A DNA stretch of 64,000 bases, taken from assembly GCF_002214185.1 (NCBI RefSeq), contig NZ_CP022161.1, forward strand, positions 1-64,000, given 5' to 3'. Shown here one piece after another: positions 25,050 through 34,134 of this stretch. The DNA comes from Streptomyces capitiformicae (GTDB lineage: Bacteria > Actinomycetota > Actinomycetes > Streptomycetales > Streptomycetaceae). Both the position numbers and the translations under genes were made by a program. The stretch's first letter is position 1, and every line of letters begins with the position of its first letter. The notes under the pieces were generated by a model. That model searched no databases and was not told the origin of the DNA. It saw nothing but the letters and a program-made list of their open reading frames with translations.

Positions 25050-27818
25050 ATGGTCCGTCTCCTGGGTCGATCTCGCATTCCATCGGCCCGTCGTCCCCCT
25101 GCTCAGCGCGCGCACAGCCGGGACAGCCGCGTCCGGCGCCTGGCGCACGCATCCGTGGACGGCGGGGGGCGGGAGCCCGGGTGGCGCCCGCTCGCGGGGC
25201 TGCGGTCGGCGCTGAGCGGGCGCAGTGTCGCCGGGCAGGTGTTCCTGCTACAGGTCGTGATCGTGCTGGTGCTGATCGCGTCGGCCGTGGTGGCGCTGGT
25301 CCTGCAGGTTCGGAACGACAGCACCAAGGAAGCGCACAACCGTTCCCTCGCGGTGGCCGAGACGTTCGCCAACGCGCCCGGCACCCGGGAGGCGCTGAGC
25401 GCCCCCGATCCGTCGGCGGTGCTCCAGCCGAGGGCCGAGGCCGCGAGGATCCGGTCCAAGGTGGACTTCGTCGTCGTGCTGAACACCGACGGGATCCGCT
25501 ACACCCACCCCAAGCCGGACCGCATAGGCAAGAAGTTCGTCGGCACCCTCGAGCCGGCGCTGGCCGGGAAGTCCTTCACCGAGGAGATCGTCGGGACGCT
25601 CGGGCCGCTGGTCCAGGCGGTGGTGCCGATCAAGGCGCCCGACGGTTCGGTCGTGGGCCTGGTCTCGGCCGGGATCACGACCGAGAACGTGGGCGGGGCG
25701 GCGGACCGGCAGCTGCCCCTTCTGCTCGGCGCCGGGGCCGCCGCTCTCGCCCTCTCCACGGCGGGGACGGCGCTGGTCAGCAAGCGGCTCATGCGGCAGA
25801 CCCATGGCCTCGGCCCGTCCGAGATGACCCGCATGTACGAGCACCACGACGCCGTCCTGCACGCCGTACGGGAGGGCGTGATCATCGTCGGCGGCGGGGG
25901 ACGGCTGCTGCTCGCCAACGACGAGGCGCACCGTCTGCTGGACCTGCCCGCGGACGCCCAGGGGCAGGACGTCGCCGGGCTCGGGCTGGAGCCGCACATG
26001 GCCGAGCTGCTGGCCTCGGGGCGCGTCGCCAACGACGAGGTGCACCTGGTCGGCGACCGGCTGCTCGCAGTCAACCAGCGGCCCACCGATCTGCAGGGCG
26101 AGCCCTCCGGCAGCGTCGCCACGGTCCGCGACTCCACCGAGCTGCGCGCCCTGTCCGGCCGGGCGGAGGCGGCACGGGAGCGCCTGAAGCTGCTCTACGA
26201 CGCCGGGGTGGGGGTCGGCACCAGCCTGGACGTGACCCGTACCGCCGAGGAGCTGGCGGAGGTGGCCGTCCCCCGGTTCGCGGACTTCGTCACGGTGGAC
26301 CTGGCCCCGGCGGCGCTCAGTGGTGACGAACCGGAGACGGTGATGACGCTGCGCCGTACGGCGTTCAGCGGGATCCGCAAGGACGCGCCGCTGTACAAGG
26401 TGGGCGAGAGGATCGACCTCGTCGCCTCCTCTCCGCAGGCCCGCAGCATCGAGAGCGGACAGTCGATCCTGGAGGTCGACCTCGCCAGATCGCCCGGGTG
26501 GCGTGCGCAGGATCTCGAACGGTCGGCGCAGGTCGTCGAGTACGGCATCCACTCCCTCATCACCGTGCCGTTGCGGGTGGGGCCGCTGGTGATGGGTGTC
26601 GCCAACTTCTGGCGGTCGGACAAGCCCGAGCCGTTCGACCGGGAGGAGCTGGCGCTCGCCGAGGAACTCGTCGCCCGGGCCGCGGTCTCCATCGACAACG
26701 CGCGGCGCTACACGCGCGAGCACACCATGGCCGTGACGCTTCAGCGCAGTCTGCTGCCCCGCAGCCTCCCCGAGCAGAGCGCCCTGGACGTCGCCTACCG
26801 GTATCTGCCCGCGCAGGCCGGGGTGGGCGGCGACTGGTTCGACGTACTGCCGCTGTCGGGCAGCCGGGTCGCGGTCGTCGTGGGCGATGTCGTCGGCCAC
26901 GGTCTGCACGCGGCGGCCACGATGGGGCGGCTGCGCACCGCGGTCCACAACTTCACCGCCCTGGATCTGCCGCCGGACGAGATCCTCGGGCTCCTCGACG
27001 AGATGGTCAGCCGTATCGACCAGGACGAGGCGGAGGACGGCACCGCCCCGATCACCGGTGCCACCTGCCTGTACGCGATCTATGACCCGGTGTCGCGGTG
27101 CTGCACCGTGGCCCGGGCCGGCCATCCGCCGCTCGCGGTGGCCCGCCCCGACGGCGGTGTCGAGTTCCCCGACATACCGGCCGGTCCGCCGCTCGGGCTC
27201 GGCGGTCTGCCGTTCGAGACGGCTGAGCTCGACCTGGCCGAGGGCAGCCGTCTGGTCCTGTACACCGACGGGCTCGTCGAGGACCGGGAGCGGGACATCG
27301 ACGACGGGCTCGAACTGCTGCGCACCGCGCTCGCCGGGGCCGACACCTCACCGCAGGGGACCTGTCAGGCGGTGCTGGACGCGCTGCCGCCGCGCCGGAC
27401 GAGCGACGACATCGCCCTGATCGTCGCCCGCACCCGCGCCCTCGACTCCGATCGTGTCGTCGAGTGGGAGGTGCCCGGCGACCCGGCGGCCGTCGCCCAG
27501 GCCCGCGCCGACGCCACCCGGCAGCTGGCCGAATGGGGCCTTCAGGAGCTGGAGTTCACCACCGAACTGATCCTCAGCGAACTGGTCACCAACGCGATCC
27601 GGTACGGCGGCGGGCCCATCTGTGTCCGTCTCATCCATGACCGCAACCTGATCTGCGAGGTCACCGACAGCAGCCACACCTCGCCCCATCTGCGGTACGC
27701 GGCGACGACCGACGAGGGCGGGCGCGGCCTGTATCTCATCGCCCAGCTCACCCAGCGCTGGGGCACTCGTTACTCTCCCACCGGCAAGACGATCTGGACC
27801 GAACAGGCTGTGTCCTGA
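25050..27818 (+). CDS. SpoIIE-type PP2C phosphatase with sensor, PAS, GAF and HATPase domains
   Basis: About 922 residues. Two membrane helices (about 65-87 and 220-242) flank an extracellular Cache-like sensor with YTHPKPDRIGKKFVGTL. Inside the cell come a PAS domain (about 265-370, HDAVLHAVREGVIIV), a GAF domain (about 390-545) and a SpoIIE/PP2C phosphatase (about 570-780; GGDWFDVLPL, VGDVVGHGLHAA, RAGHPP, YTDGLVE). The C-terminal RsbW-like ATPase follows (ELILSELVTNAIRYG, GGRGLYLI). Such proteins pair anti-sigma kinase and phosphatase activities to steer sigma/anti-sigma partner switching in response to an external ligand. The start is uncertain: ATG 25050 is the first Met before the transmembrane region, but its ribosome site is poor. 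No partner genes are adjacent, as is usual in Streptomyces. Confidence 0.9.
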   Translation: MVRLLGRSRIPSARRPPAQRAHSRDSRVRRLAHASVDGGGREPGWRPLAGLRSALSGRSVAGQVFLLQVVIVLVLIASAVVALVLQVRNDSTKEAHNRSLAVAETFANAPGTREALSAPDPSAVLQPRAEAARIRSKVDFVVVLNTDGIRYTHPKPDRIGKKFVGTLEPALAGKSFTEEIVGTLGPLVQAVVPIKAPDGSVVGLVSAGITTENVGGAADRQLPLLLGAGAAALALSTAGTALVSKRLMRQTHGLGPSEMTRMYEHHDAVLHAVREGVIIVGGGGRLLLANDEAHRLLDLPADAQGQDVAGLGLEPHMAELLASGRVANDEVHLVGDRLLAVNQRPTDLQGEPSGSVATVRDSTELRALSGRAEAARERLKLLYDAGVGVGTSLDVTRTAEELAEVAVPRFADFVTVDLAPAALSGDEPETVMTLRRTAFSGIRKDAPLYKVGERIDLVASSPQARSIESGQSILEVDLARSPGWRAQDLERSAQVVEYGIHSLITVPLRVGPLVMGVANFWRSDKPEPFDREELALAEELVARAAVSIDNARRYTREHTMAVTLQRSLLPRSLPEQSALDVAYRYLPAQAGVGGDWFDVLPLSGSRVAVVVGDVVGHGLHAAATMGRLRTAVHNFTALDLPPDEILGLLDEMVSRIDQDEAEDGTAPITGATCLYAIYDPVSRCCTVARAGHPPLAVARPDGGVEFPDIPAGPPLGLGGLPFETAELDLAEGSRLVLYTDGLVEDRERDIDDGLELLRTALAGADTSPQGTCQAVLDALPPRRTSDDIALIVARTRALDSDRVVEWEVPGDPAAVAQARADATRQLAEWGLQELEFTTELILSELVTNAIRYGGGPICVRLIHDRNLICEVTDSSHTSPHLRYAATTDEGGRGLYLIAQLTQRWGTRYSPTGKTIWTEQAVS

Positions 27819-27838
27819 GGGACTGAGGGACTGAGGGA
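27815..27838. repeat. 8-bp tandem repeat over a stop codon
   Basis: CTGAGGGA is repeated exactly three times. The first copy contains the TGA (27816-27818) that ends the SpoIIE phosphatase gene. Confidence 0.8.
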
Positions 27839-27872
27839 CCCGGCCCACGACGCGTAAGGAGAGGACCGCGGC

Positions 27873-28760
27873 ATGCGTATCGGACTGCTCGGAACAGGAC
27901 CGTGGGCCGAGATGGCCTATGCCCCAGCGCTGAGCGCGCACACGGAGCTGGACTTCGCGGGGGTGTGGGGCAGGCGTCCGGAGGCGGCCAAGGCGCTCGC
28001 CGACAAGCACGGCGGACTGCCTGTGTACGAGGACGCCGACGCGCTGTTCGCCGATGTGGACGCGGTCGCCGTGGCCCTGCCGCCCGCCGTTCAGGCGCCC
28101 CTCGCGGTGCGGGCCGCGCGGGCGGGCTGTCATCTGCTGCTCGACAAGCCGCTCGCCACGGATGTCGAGCAGGGGCGGGCCGTGGTCGAGGCGGTCACGG
28201 CGGCCGGTGTCGCGTCCGTGGTGTTCTTCACCGCCCGTTTCCAGCCCGCCGTTGACGCGTGGATCACCGAACACGCCGACGGCGCGGGCTGGTTCACCGC
28301 CCGCGCGCAGTGGCTCGGCTCGCTGTTCGACGGTGACAGCGACAGCCCCTTCGCGGCGTCGCCGTGGCGGCGGGAGAAGGGGGCCCTCTGGGACGTCGGC
28401 CCGCATGCCCTGTCGGTGCTGCTGCCGGTGCTCGGGGACGTCGAGAAGGTCGCCGCCGCCGTGCGCGGGCCCGAGGACACGGTCCACCTGGTCCTTCGGC
28501 ACGTCGGCGGGGCGTCCAGCACCGTGACACTCAGTCTGACCGCCCCGCCCGCGGCCTCCGGGGCCACCGCGGAGCTGTACGGCCGGACCGGGACGACTCT
28601 GCTGCCCGCGTCCTCCGACGGTGCCGTATCCGCCCTCGTCCGGGCGGGCGACGCGCTGTTGGCCGCCGTACGCACCGGTCTCCCGCATCCGTGCGACGCG
28701 GCGTTCGCTCTGCGGGTGACGGAGGTACTCGCCGCCGCGGAAGGCCAGTTGACCGGCTGA
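27873..28760 (+). CDS. Gfo/Idh/MocA family NAD(P)-dependent oxidoreductase
   Basis: 295 residues from ATG 27873, with AAGGAGAGG upstream. The N-terminal Rossmann fold opens MRIGLLGTGPWAE (GxGxxA-like). A V-W-GRRPEAAKALA segment follows, then the family signature of HLLLDKPLATD, where the lysine is the conserved EKP-type residue (here DKP). The C-terminal alpha/beta domain includes SPWRREKGALWDVGPHAL, where the DxGxH motif (D-V-G-P-H) is characteristic. It probably oxidises or reduces a sugar or cyclitol; the substrate cannot be told. It lies just downstream of the phosphatase gene, but the short repeat and the separate ribosome site do not prove an operon. Confidence 0.88.
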   Translation: MRIGLLGTGPWAEMAYAPALSAHTELDFAGVWGRRPEAAKALADKHGGLPVYEDADALFADVDAVAVALPPAVQAPLAVRAARAGCHLLLDKPLATDVEQGRAVVEAVTAAGVASVVFFTARFQPAVDAWITEHADGAGWFTARAQWLGSLFDGDSDSPFAASPWRREKGALWDVGPHALSVLLPVLGDVEKVAAAVRGPEDTVHLVLRHVGGASSTVTLSLTAPPAASGATAELYGRTGTTLLPASSDGAVSALVRAGDALLAAVRTGLPHPCDAAFALRVTEVLAAAEGQLTG

Positions 28761-28865
28761 CACGCCCAACTCATCTGCCGCGTTCGGGTTTGCGTCCGGC
28801 CGTTACCGGACATCGACCGGTGGCGGGCACACCTTCGCCTCGCGCGTTTCGGTGAGGAGGTGCTC

Positions 28866-29657
28866 GTGAGCGGAAAGGACGGGGCCGTCACCGTGCCCCT
28901 GCGGGACAGGGTGGTGGCGGCACAGCGGGATCAGGACGCGCGCACGGTCATGCGGCTGCGCCTGGGGGTCGGCGTCATCGGCGTCCTCCTTCCCCTGGCG
29001 CTGCCGCTCGGCAACTGGATGGCGGCACGGCTGGACGGCCGTACGGGAGCCGATGCCTGGCCCGGTTCCATGAGCGGCGCGTACTACACGAGCACACGTG
29101 ACATCTTCGTCGGCGCCCTGTGCGCGCTCGGCATCTTCCTGATCATCTACCGCTTCAACAAACTCAACGACGTCATGGGCACGGTCGCCGGCTGCTGCGC
29201 CGTCGGCGTCGCCCTCTTCCCGACCGCGCCTCCCGGCGCCGACGCGACCGAATCGCCGGTCGCCGTGCTCCACTTCGTGTTCGCCGCGCTTCTGTTGATC
29301 TCGATGGCCGTCTTCTGCCTCCTCATGTACCGGGCCCCAGGCATCAAGGAACGGTCGTACGTACGGCGTCCCTATCTCGTCGCCGGTGTGCTGATCCTCG
29401 TGTTCGTCGCGCTGGCCATCGCGGCGGCGGCCACCGACATCGGCGACGACTGGCTGATCACGCCGCTGTATCTGTGCGAGTGGCTGTCGGTGTGGTCCTT
29501 CGGTTTCGCGTGGACGGGCGCGGCCCTGTCGCTCGCAGAGGACATCGGCCGGCTGTCGCGGACGCGGGCGGTCGTGGGGGCCGTGCTCAAGTGGCTCCGG
29601 TCTCCCGGTGCTCCGCTGGGCCGGGGGAAGCCGCCGACGAGCGAGGCGACCTCATGA
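28866..29657 (+). CDS. Six-helix membrane protein (DUF998-like)
   Basis: About 263 residues. GTG 28866 is preferred to GTG 28860 because GAGGAG lies at 28854-28859, giving proper spacing only for the second. Six hydrophobic helices follow (around residues 35-52, 80-100, 108-128, 138-160, 172-195 and 205-228). The loop motif DAWPGSMSGAYYTSTRDIF and the helix segment FNKLNDVMGTVAG resemble DUF998-type proteins. The tail is short and basic. Function is unknown. The gene ends inside a 12-bp tandem array that also contains the stop codon of the convergent hydrolase. Confidence 0.65.
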   Translation: MSGKDGAVTVPLRDRVVAAQRDQDARTVMRLRLGVGVIGVLLPLALPLGNWMAARLDGRTGADAWPGSMSGAYYTSTRDIFVGALCALGIFLIIYRFNKLNDVMGTVAGCCAVGVALFPTAPPGADATESPVAVLHFVFAALLLISMAVFCLLMYRAPGIKERSYVRRPYLVAGVLILVFVALAIAAAATDIGDDWLITPLYLCEWLSVWSFGFAWTGAALSLAEDIGRLSRTRAVVGAVLKWLRSPGAPLGRGKPPTSEATS

Positions 29658-29707
29658 CCGACCTCATGACCGACCTCATGACCGACCTCATGACCGATCT
29701 CATGACC
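29648..29707. repeat. 12-bp tandem repeat, five copies, covering two convergent stop codons
   Basis: GACCTCATGACC is repeated at 29648, 29660, 29672 and 29684, with GATCTCATGACC at 29696. The plus-strand membrane-protein stop (29655-29657) lies in the first copy and the minus-strand hydrolase stop (29700-29702) in the last. In one plus frame the array would encode repeated MTDL. Confidence 0.9.
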
Positions 29708-30479
29708 GTTCGGTGAGGAACCGGTCGAGTGTGCTGGTGAGTTCGGCCGGCTTCTCCACCGGGAGCTCGTGGCCGGCGTCCAGGATGCGGACCTCGGCGT
29801 CCGGGAAGGCCTTGGCCATCCGGAGCATCTGGGAGACGGGCAGCTGGATGTCGTGGTAGCCGTGCACGATCAGCGTGGGGGTGCGGATCTCGCCGACGCG
29901 GTCGAGGACGTCGAAGGCGCGCATGGCGTTGTAGAGGGTCATGACGACCTCGCGCGGGGTGGCGGCGGAGGCCCGGATGTACCTGCGGACCTCCTCGCGG
30001 GGGTAGCCGGGGGCGAAGGCGCGCTGGATGTTGGCGGCGATGAAGAGATTGAAGGGGACGAGGGTGGAGGCCGCCATGAGCAGGCCCCGGCCGCGGTTGT
30101 AGGTCATGCGGCTGATCGAGTCGACCAGGACCATGCGTTCCACCCGGTCGGGGTGGGACAGGGCGATGAGCTGGGAGATCATGCCGCCCATGGAGTGGCC
30201 GACGAGGACGAACCGTTCGATCTTCAGATGATCGAGGAGGGCGAGGACGTCCCTCGCCAGCTCCTCGATCGTCCGCACCCCGGCGACGCCGCTCTCGCCG
30301 TGCCCGCGCAGGTCGAGCCGTACCACCCGGCGCTTCTCGGAGAAGTGCGCCATCTGGTGGTCCCAGCGGTGCCGGTTCGCCGTCCAGCCGTGGACGAAGA
30401 CCAGGGGCACACCGCCGCCGTCGCGGGGGCCCTCGTCGTCGTACGTCAGGCTCGCGCCGTCGACTTCGAGCTGCGGCAT
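29700..30479 (-). CDS. Alpha/beta hydrolase (serine type)
   Basis: 259 residues from ATG 30479, preceded by AGGAGG. Classical motifs are VPLVFVHGWTANRHRWD (oxyanion HG), the nucleophile elbow GHSMGG (Ser in LVGHSMGGMISQ), the catalytic Asp region in LIVHGYHDIQLP, and the C-terminal His in ILDAGHELPVEKP. The size and layout are those of small esterase, lactonase or haloperoxidase-like hydrolases. The substrate is not predictable. It lies 64 bases downstream of the PKS-locus hydrolase on the same strand, so it may be the last gene of that transcript, though the function does not require it. Confidence 0.88.
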   Translation of the reverse strand: MPQLEVDGASLTYDDEGPRDGGGVPLVFVHGWTANRHRWDHQMAHFSEKRRVVRLDLRGHGESGVAGVRTIEELARDVLALLDHLKIERFVLVGHSMGGMISQLIALSHPDRVERMVLVDSISRMTYNRGRGLLMAASTLVPFNLFIAANIQRAFAPGYPREEVRRYIRASAATPREVVMTLYNAMRAFDVLDRVGEIRTPTLIVHGYHDIQLPVSQMLRMAKAFPDAEVRILDAGHELPVEKPAELTSTLDRFLTERS

Positions 30480-30543
30480 GGGGGCCTCCTGGCTGTGCGC
30501 TCCGGTTACTGATCGGTACGGTAACCGGCGGGTCAGCCCCGCG

Positions 30544-31686
30544 TCACCGTCGTTCACCGAGGAAATCAAGGATGTGGCCGAACACGTCGACGGCGGCGCC
30601 CCGGCCGAGGAACGTGTCGAGGTGTCCGTAGCCGGGGATCTCGATGTACTCCACGTCCAGCTGCGGCTGGCGCCGGGCGAGGATGTCGCGGCAGAGCTCC
30701 TGGGAGTCCAGCCACAGTCCGTTCTCGCTGCCGGCGAGCAGCAGGACGGGGGTGTCGATACGGGCGGCCGCGTCCAGCGCGTTGGGCGGCAGGGCCCGGT
30801 AGCGGTGGTCGGTGTCGTGCCAGCGGACCACGCTTCGGGCCAGCTCGATACGGCGCAGGTGCGGCAGGATCCACAGCGGGGCGGGCCCGAAGAGGTCCGC
30901 GAGGCGCTTGTGGGTGGCCTCGGACAGATGCTCGTGAACGAAGAGGGAGGCGCCCGAGCCCCAGGCCGAGTTGTGCAGGATCTGGCAGGTCGGGTCCGGA
31001 CAGCTCGCCTTGCGGGAGGCGAGGGCGAACAGCGGCGTGTACTTGGACCACAGGCCGACCTTGCGGAAGTCGACCGGGATGTGGTCGATACGGGACTTCA
31101 GCAGTTCCGCCGCCACCGACATGCGCAGAGAGGTGCTCCCGGCGAGCCTCGGCGTCAGGAACACCCCCTGCGAGACCACGCCCGCGAGCCCCGGCACAAG
31201 ACCCGCCGTCATGCTCAGCGACAGGCAGAGGGCGCCGATGCAGTGGGCGACCACGAAGAGCGGGCGGTCGCCGATGCGGCGGCGGATGTGGTTGACGGCC
31301 TCGGGTATGTCGTACAGGGCGACGTCGTCGTACGTGTACTTCCGGCCGGTCTCGTTGTAGGGCAGCCGGCAGCTGCCGCGCCAGTCCAGCAGCCAGGGCT
31401 CGTAGCCGTCGTCGAGGAGGACGTCGACGAGGTTGCGGGTCTCGGGCAGCAGGAACATGTCGGCGGACACGGTGTGACCGTGCAGGATCAGTACGGCCGG
31501 GCGGTCCCGGTCGCCGCTGTCGATCCGGGTCAGACCGAGGCGTACGCCGTCGGCGGCGCGGAAGGGGATCTCCTCCACGCGTGCCGGGTCGAGGCGGTGC
31601 TGGAGGGGGCGCAGGGCCGCGCCGGTCCTGACCCTGCGGAGCGCCGGCCGGGTGGTGGTTCTGGGATTGGTCGTCCGGAAGATCAT
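30544..31686 (-). CDS. PhaC-like alpha/beta hydrolase-fold protein with Cys nucleophile
   Basis: 380 residues. ATG 31686 overlaps the stop of the reductase gene as ATGA, so translation is coupled. The fold is alpha/beta hydrolase: LILHGHTVSADMF (oxyanion region), LLDWRGSCRLPYN and YDIPEAVNHIRRRIG. The nucleophile elbow AHCIGA has Cys149 where hydrolases carry Ser. The terminal His is in IPGYGHLDTF. A Cys at this place is the hallmark of PHA synthases and of hydrolase domains that I recall fused to GMC cholesterol-oxidase-like proteins. Together with the PKS and reductase it may transfer or cyclise the finished acyl product rather than hydrolyse it. That role is inference; fold and Cys are seen directly. 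Confidence 0.8.
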   Translation of the reverse strand: MIFRTTNPRTTTRPALRRVRTGAALRPLQHRLDPARVEEIPFRAADGVRLGLTRIDSGDRDRPAVLILHGHTVSADMFLLPETRNLVDVLLDDGYEPWLLDWRGSCRLPYNETGRKYTYDDVALYDIPEAVNHIRRRIGDRPLFVVAHCIGALCLSLSMTAGLVPGLAGVVSQGVFLTPRLAGSTSLRMSVAAELLKSRIDHIPVDFRKVGLWSKYTPLFALASRKASCPDPTCQILHNSAWGSGASLFVHEHLSEATHKRLADLFGPAPLWILPHLRRIELARSVVRWHDTDHRYRALPPNALDAAARIDTPVLLLAGSENGLWLDSQELCRDILARRQPQLDVEYIEIPGYGHLDTFLGRGAAVDVFGHILDFLGERR

Positions 31687-34061
31687 CGGTTGCGCTCCGT
31701 GGGGGTGGTGGTGCGGCGCAGGTCGAGCAGGTCCGCGGCGACGCGGGCGAAGGGGCCGAGCAGACCGCGGCCCATCTCCATGCCGAACCAGGCGAGCCAG
31801 GTCAGCTTGGCGGCCCGCTTCTCCTGGCTGGTCAGGCGCGGGTCGACCTTGATGCCGTCGATCTGGTCGCGTACATACGAGTCCGCCGGGACGACGACCT
31901 CGCCCGTGAGGATCGCCGACTCGCCCTCGCGGCCGATCTCGACGGTCAGGGCACGGGTCTGCCGCCACACGTCGCGGCGCGCGCGGGCGTACTTGCGGCC
32001 GTCCAGCCACCAGCGGCCCCCGTCGGCGTCGACCAACTCCAGGCGGTAGCTGAGGAGTTGGTGGCGCAGGCCGTGCTGATCGGGGATGCCCTCGTCGGGG
32101 CGGACGACGATGTCGCCGCGTTCCACGGTGACCGGCTCGGGGTGGACGGCCGGGCAGGTGAGGGTGCCGCGCACGTCCACGCGGCGCTCCGAGACGAGCT
32201 GGTGCATGCTCGCGATGGAGAGGGTGAGCGCCATCGAGCAGGGGGTGTCGGTGGGGCGGCCGAACTCGCCGACGGTGCCTTCGGTGGTCTCGGTGAACCA
32301 CAGATAAGGCCGGTCGTCCTTCTGCGGCAGCCGGCCGAGGCCGTCGTTCGCGAGCTTCTCGAACGTCTTCAGCTGGGCCCGCGCGTCGTAGCGGGCGGCC
32401 GGTGGCAGGCCGAGCGCCTCGACGAGCGCGGCGGTGCGGTGGTCCAGGGCCGCCGGGCCCTTGATCGTGGCCTCGCAGAGCTTGAGGGCGGTGGGGCTCT
32501 GCAACACACGGGAGAGGAAGGCCAGTTCGGGGATCTCTTCGGACCGGAGGCGGGCCACGACGTCGGTGCGCCACTCGTCCCACTCCTGGACGCGCACGTG
32601 CATGCCGCCGAACGCCATGTCCCGTACGACGTCGTCGAGGGTGTTGGGTACGCCGGTGAGGTGGTAGTCGTAGCCCCAGGCGTCGGGTTCGCAGACGACG
32701 GCGACGGCGGTTCGGCTCACCCAGTCGACCGGGGCGGCGTTGAGGTAGTGGAAGGCGGGGACGGTGCGGAAGCGGCCGAAGGCGGAGAGGAAGCCGCTGC
32801 TGAGGTCCTGCGGGTTGTAGGCGCCCGTCTTGGTGTGGCCGCCGATGCCGCCGGGGCGCATCGCCGTGACGATGAGGCCGTGGTCGCGGGCGCGGCGCAG
32901 CGCGACCTCGGCGGCCCACTTCGACTGGTCGTAGCCGGCGATGAGGCGGTCGATGTGGGCGAGCGGGTCGTCCTCGCCCATGGCGGTGATGCCGACCTCG
33001 TTGAAGACGGCGACGGAGGAAATGTGGTGCAGCGGTTTGGGCCGGCCGGTCGCCGCGAGTTCGGCCAGGGTCAGGGCGCCGAGGACGTTGCTCTGTCGCA
33101 GGGAGTGGTAGCCGCGCAGGAAGTCCACGGCCGCCGCGACGCCGACGATGCTGTCCAGTTCGTGGGCGAGGGAGTTCCAGAGGTCGTCGGACAGGCCGAG
33201 GTGCGGCCGGCGGATGTCGCCGGGCAGGACCGTGATACGGCGGCGGATCTCCGAGGACCAGGGCAGCTTGTAGCTCTTGAGCGCCTCGCCGAGGCGGGTG
33301 GCGGCCGCGGTCTCGTCGGCCGCGCGGACCAGGCAGTACACATGGGCGTCGCTGTGCCGCAGCAGGTCCAGGAGCATATGGCTGCCGAGGAAGCCGGTGG
33401 CTCCGGTCAGCAGGATCCGGCGGGGCGGCAGTGGCTCGGGCGAGCCGGTGAAGGGCAGCCGGTCGGCGAGGGCGAGGTCGGCGAGGATCTGGTCGAGGTC
33501 CTCGCGGCGGGCGGTGGAGTAGGGGGTGCTGGGGGCGGCGGGGAGATGGGTGGTGGTGGTTGATGGGGGTGCGGTGTGGGGGGTCGGGGCGGGGAGCGTG
33601 TTCGGCGGCGGGAGGGTTGCCGGAGCCGCTGTGGTCGCGGGGGTGACCGAGGCGCCGGTGGCCTCCGCCCAGCGGCGGGCGAGGCTGATCGGTCTGGCGT
33701 CGGCGAACACCTCGTCCAGGTCGAACTCGATGCCCAGCTCGCGCTCCAGCTCCGCGACGAGTTCCACAGCGTGGACGGAGGTGCCGCCCGCGTCGAAGAA
33801 GTCCGCGTCGGGCGACAGGTGTTTCCCGGGCAGGTAACGGCCGGCGGTGGTGGCGATGGTGGCGGCCAGGGTGGCCACATCCACCGCCGGGGCGGTGTCG
33901 GCGACGGCCTCCGGGCCCGCAGCGGTCTGCGCGGGCATGCCCGCGGCCATCACCTTGGCCAGCAGGTCGTTCACACCCAGCCCGCCGCCGCCCCGCTCGA
34001 TCGACTCGGCGGTCGCTCGCGCTCCGGCATACGCCGACGCGTCGTCGTTCAGGTCACCCAT
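31683..34061 (-). CDS. Carrier protein-thioester reductase with C-terminal extra domain
   Basis: 792 residues from ATG 34061 (AAGGGC upstream). Residues about 60-135 are a carrier domain with the phosphopantetheine serine S95 in DFFDAGGTSVHAV, nearer to peptidyl than to acyl carriers. A Pro/Thr-rich linker follows. Residues 213-560 form a thioester reductase of the NRPS/carboxylate-reductase type: NADPH motif GATGFLG (220-226), catalytic Y377xxxK381 in GYDQSKWAAE, and MRPGGIGG. Residues about 585-770 are an extra beta-rich domain (WFTETTEGTVGEF, LLSYRLELVDADGGRWWLDG) resembling the C-terminal part of GMC/hydrolase fusion proteins I recall. The enzyme should release the chain bound to its own carrier as an aldehyde or alcohol. 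It follows the PKS and overlaps the next gene. Confidence 0.88.
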   Translation of the reverse strand: MGDLNDDASAYAGARATAESIERGGGGLGVNDLLAKVMAAGMPAQTAAGPEAVADTAPAVDVATLAATIATTAGRYLPGKHLSPDADFFDAGGTSVHAVELVAELERELGIEFDLDEVFADARPISLARRWAEATGASVTPATTAAPATLPPPNTLPAPTPHTAPPSTTTTHLPAAPSTPYSTARREDLDQILADLALADRLPFTGSPEPLPPRRILLTGATGFLGSHMLLDLLRHSDAHVYCLVRAADETAAATRLGEALKSYKLPWSSEIRRRITVLPGDIRRPHLGLSDDLWNSLAHELDSIVGVAAAVDFLRGYHSLRQSNVLGALTLAELAATGRPKPLHHISSVAVFNEVGITAMGEDDPLAHIDRLIAGYDQSKWAAEVALRRARDHGLIVTAMRPGGIGGHTKTGAYNPQDLSSGFLSAFGRFRTVPAFHYLNAAPVDWVSRTAVAVVCEPDAWGYDYHLTGVPNTLDDVVRDMAFGGMHVRVQEWDEWRTDVVARLRSEEIPELAFLSRVLQSPTALKLCEATIKGPAALDHRTAALVEALGLPPAARYDARAQLKTFEKLANDGLGRLPQKDDRPYLWFTETTEGTVGEFGRPTDTPCSMALTLSIASMHQLVSERRVDVRGTLTCPAVHPEPVTVERGDIVVRPDEGIPDQHGLRHQLLSYRLELVDADGGRWWLDGRKYARARRDVWRQTRALTVEIGREGESAILTGEVVVPADSYVRDQIDGIKVDPRLTSQEKRAAKLTWLAWFGMEMGRGLLGPFARVAADLLDLRRTTTPTERNR

Positions 34062-34134
34062 GAGAGCCCTTCACCTCGTGCGCTGTCCTTTCCATCGGTT
34101 TCATCGGTGCTCCATCACCGCCGTCACGCCCCTG

